A DNA stretch of 17,073 bases from NCBI GenBank assembly GCA_027001345.1, contig JALTMS010000312.1, forward strand, positions 1 to 17,073. The letters are read 5' to 3'. Of this stretch, positions 15,669 to 17,073 are shown piece after piece (position 1 is the stretch's first letter; every line of letters begins with the position of its first letter). A model generated the notes under the pieces. It ran no database searches, had not been told where the DNA came from, and worked only from the letters and a program-made list of their open reading frames with translations. Position numbers and translations under genes: made by a program. Source of the stretch: Acidobacteriota bacterium. Lineage in GTDB: Bacteria; Acidobacteriota; Polarisedimenticolia; J045.

Positions 15669-17073
15669 TTGATCTCACCGCTGACCCAGATCGACGCTCG
15701 CCGCATCGACCTGCTGGTGGTCGGCGGTGGCATCACGGGCTGTGCGGTGGCGCGGGAGTGCGCGCGGCGCGGGCTGAGCGTCGCCCTGGTCGAGCGCCGC
15801 GACTTCGGCAGCGGCACGTCGGGGCGCTCGTCGCGGCTGATCCACGGGGGCCTGCGCTACCTGGCCGCCGGCCGCGTGTCCCTGGTCCGCCGGGCGCTGC
15901 ACGAGCGCTGGGTGCTGCACCAGTCGTTGCCCCACCTGGTCCGGCCTCTGCCCTTCATCCTGCCCCTCGAGCCGGGGGCGCCCTGGAGCTGGCGTGGGCT
16001 GGCCACCGTGGGGCTCGCGCTCTACGACCGGCTGGCCCGGCCCTCTGGAACCTGGCCGGCCACCCGTCGCATCGAGCCGGAGCAGGCCGCCGCGCTACTG
16101 CCACCGGAAACCCGCTTCGAGCCGGGAACGCGCTTTCTGCTCTACCACGACGCGGCCACCGACGATCGGCGCCTGACCCTGCTGGTGGCCCTCGCCGCCC
16201 GCAGCCACGGAGCCTGGCTCGCACCCCGCTGCGAACTCTTCGGCGTCGAGCCCGACACTCGGACAGGCGCACGGGTCACGTTGCGCGACACCCTCAGCGG
16301 AGAAAGCGCCCGCTGCACCGTGCGGGCCCTGGTCAACGCCACTGGGGCCGATGTGGACCGCTTCCGCCGCTGGATCGGAGTGTCGGCAACGAGAGCCCTG
16401 GTGCGCCCCACCCGTGGGGCTCACCTGGTGATTCCCACTGCCGCGGGCGCCGCTCTGATCGACCGCCATCCCGACGACGGCCGGGTGGTCCTGGCGGTGC
16501 CCGAAGCAGACACCCTGCTGCTGGGCACCACGGACGCCGACGACGACCGTCCGATGGCCCAGGTCGCTCCCACGGCCGACGATCTGCGTTACCTCGAGCA
16601 GATGCTCGCCCACCGTTTCCCGGGCCTGCAAGCCCGCACCGCCTTCGCCGCGCTGCGCCCCCTGGTGGCGGGCGTCGGCCATCCGGATCGCCTCAGCCGG
16701 CGTCACAAGGTGTTGTGGGAGTCGGTAGCGGGCATCGACTGCCTGTCCGTGGCGGGAGGCAAGCTGACCACCCACAGATACGTGGGCCGCGCGGTGGCTC
16801 GGGAGGTCGCCGCCAGGCTCGGTGGCGGCGGGCCCGCACCCGCGGGAGAGGAACTCGAGCGAGTCGGCGGAGAAAACCCCACCAGCCTCGAAGCCGCCGC
16901 CGTCGCTGCGGGTCACACCCCGGAGCAGGCTCGCTGGCTGGTTGGTCGCTACGGCGCTCGCTGGCCGCGGGTGCTGGCCGCGGGCTCCGCCGAAGCCCTG
17001 ACCTGCCGGGGCTACCCCTTCGAGGCGGAGATCACCTGGGCCCTCGAGCAGGAGGCGCTGGTCGGGATACAGG
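15669..17073 (+). CDS. glpD: FAD-dependent glycerol-3-phosphate dehydrogenase, 3'-truncated by window edge
   Basis: Oxidises sn-glycerol 3-phosphate to dihydroxyacetone phosphate at the inner membrane, passing electrons to quinone. 468 residues are visible. The FAD-binding VVGGGITGCAVAREC dinucleotide fold lies near residues 17-31, followed by the family motif SGTSGRSSRLIHGGLRYL, then YHDAATDD, NATGADVDRF and RPTRGAHL. The C-terminal DAO_C domain begins near residue 400 and is cut at base 17073, so roughly 50-100 residues are missing. The only start codon between the preceding in-frame stop (15609-15611) and the Rossmann fold, apart from CTG 15681, is TTG 15669, seven bases after the lnt stop; no clear Shine-Dalgarno is seen, which fits translational coupling to lnt. 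The product dihydroxyacetone phosphate is also a product of the aldolase encoded upstream. Confidence 0.93.
   Translation, partial: MISPLTQIDARRIDLLVVGGGITGCAVARECARRGLSVALVERRDFGSGTSGRSSRLIHGGLRYLAAGRVSLVRRALHERWVLHQSLPHLVRPLPFILPLEPGAPWSWRGLATVGLALYDRLARPSGTWPATRRIEPEQAAALLPPETRFEPGTRFLLYHDAATDDRRLTLLVALAARSHGAWLAPRCELFGVEPDTRTGARVTLRDTLSGESARCTVRALVNATGADVDRFRRWIGVSATRALVRPTRGAHLVIPTAAGAALIDRHPDDGRVVLAVPEADTLLLGTTDADDDRPMAQVAPTADDLRYLEQMLAHRFPGLQARTAFAALRPLVAGVGHPDRLSRRHKVLWESVAGIDCLSVAGGKLTTHRYVGRAVAREVAARLGGGGPAPAGEELERVGGENPTSLEAAAVAAGHTPEQARWLVGRYGARWPRVLAAGSAEALTCRGYPFEAEITWALEQEALVGIQ

Noticed and set aside
14435..15817. 460-codon minus-strand open frame opposite lnt
   Set aside because: High-GC shadow: low-complexity Gly/Ala/Arg composition, while the plus strand shows the full Lnt catalytic triad.
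1..17073. CRISPR arrays, tRNA or rRNA genes, insertion sequences, phage or defence genes
   Set aside because: No regularly spaced repeats, cloverleaf, transposase, integrase or typical defence protein was seen on either strand.

Overview
The window is a GC-rich (roughly two-thirds G+C by eye), tightly packed bacterial chromosome segment with eleven protein-coding genes, two of them cut by the window edges. No RNA gene, CRISPR array, insertion sequence or phage gene was seen. The gene content points to a Gram-negative bacterium: an apolipoprotein N-acyltransferase, a predicted lipoprotein peptidase, FAD-dependent glycerol-3-phosphate dehydrogenase, and large secreted proteases with FN3 and jelly-roll modules. 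An Acidobacteriota-like or similar environmental lineage is my best guess, based on protein style only.

Layout, left to right. (1) 1-5305: two tandem, overlapping (ATGA) genes for secreted trypsin-fold serine endopeptidases with the same five-part architecture. The first is cut at the left edge and appears frameshifted near its start. (2) 5386-7182, minus strand: an M2-family (angiotensin-converting-enzyme-like) zinc peptidyl-dipeptidase with a lipoprotein signal, convergent with the proteases. (3) 7309-8340: class II fructose-bisphosphate aldolase, divergent from the M2 peptidase. (4) 8331-8888, minus: a membrane-anchored SRPBCC protein whose 3' end overlaps the aldolase. (5) 8992-11022: a soluble PAS-GAF-HisKA-HATPase-REC hybrid histidine kinase preceded by a good sigma70-like promoter. 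(6) 11123-11986: a class I SAM methyltransferase. (7) 11990-12556, minus: a small membrane-anchored protein resembling the TolB-N/FlgO-type domain. (8) 12801 to the end: fabF, lnt and glpD in one direction with little or no spacing, probably one transcription unit.

Two functional themes can be drawn. The left third looks like an extracellular protein-degradation locus: two secreted endopeptidases plus an envelope-bound enzyme that removes C-terminal dipeptides from the resulting peptides. The right third joins fatty-acid elongation (FabF), acyl transfer to lipoproteins (Lnt) and glycerol-3-phosphate oxidation (GlpD), all tied to membrane lipid metabolism. The middle holds ordinary metabolic and signalling genes. 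I do not see a clearly new defence, mobile or biosynthetic system. The most unusual items are the tandem protease pair with its uneven divergence, its shared uncharacterised C-terminal module, the frameshift at the left edge, and the compact palindrome inside the kinase promoter.
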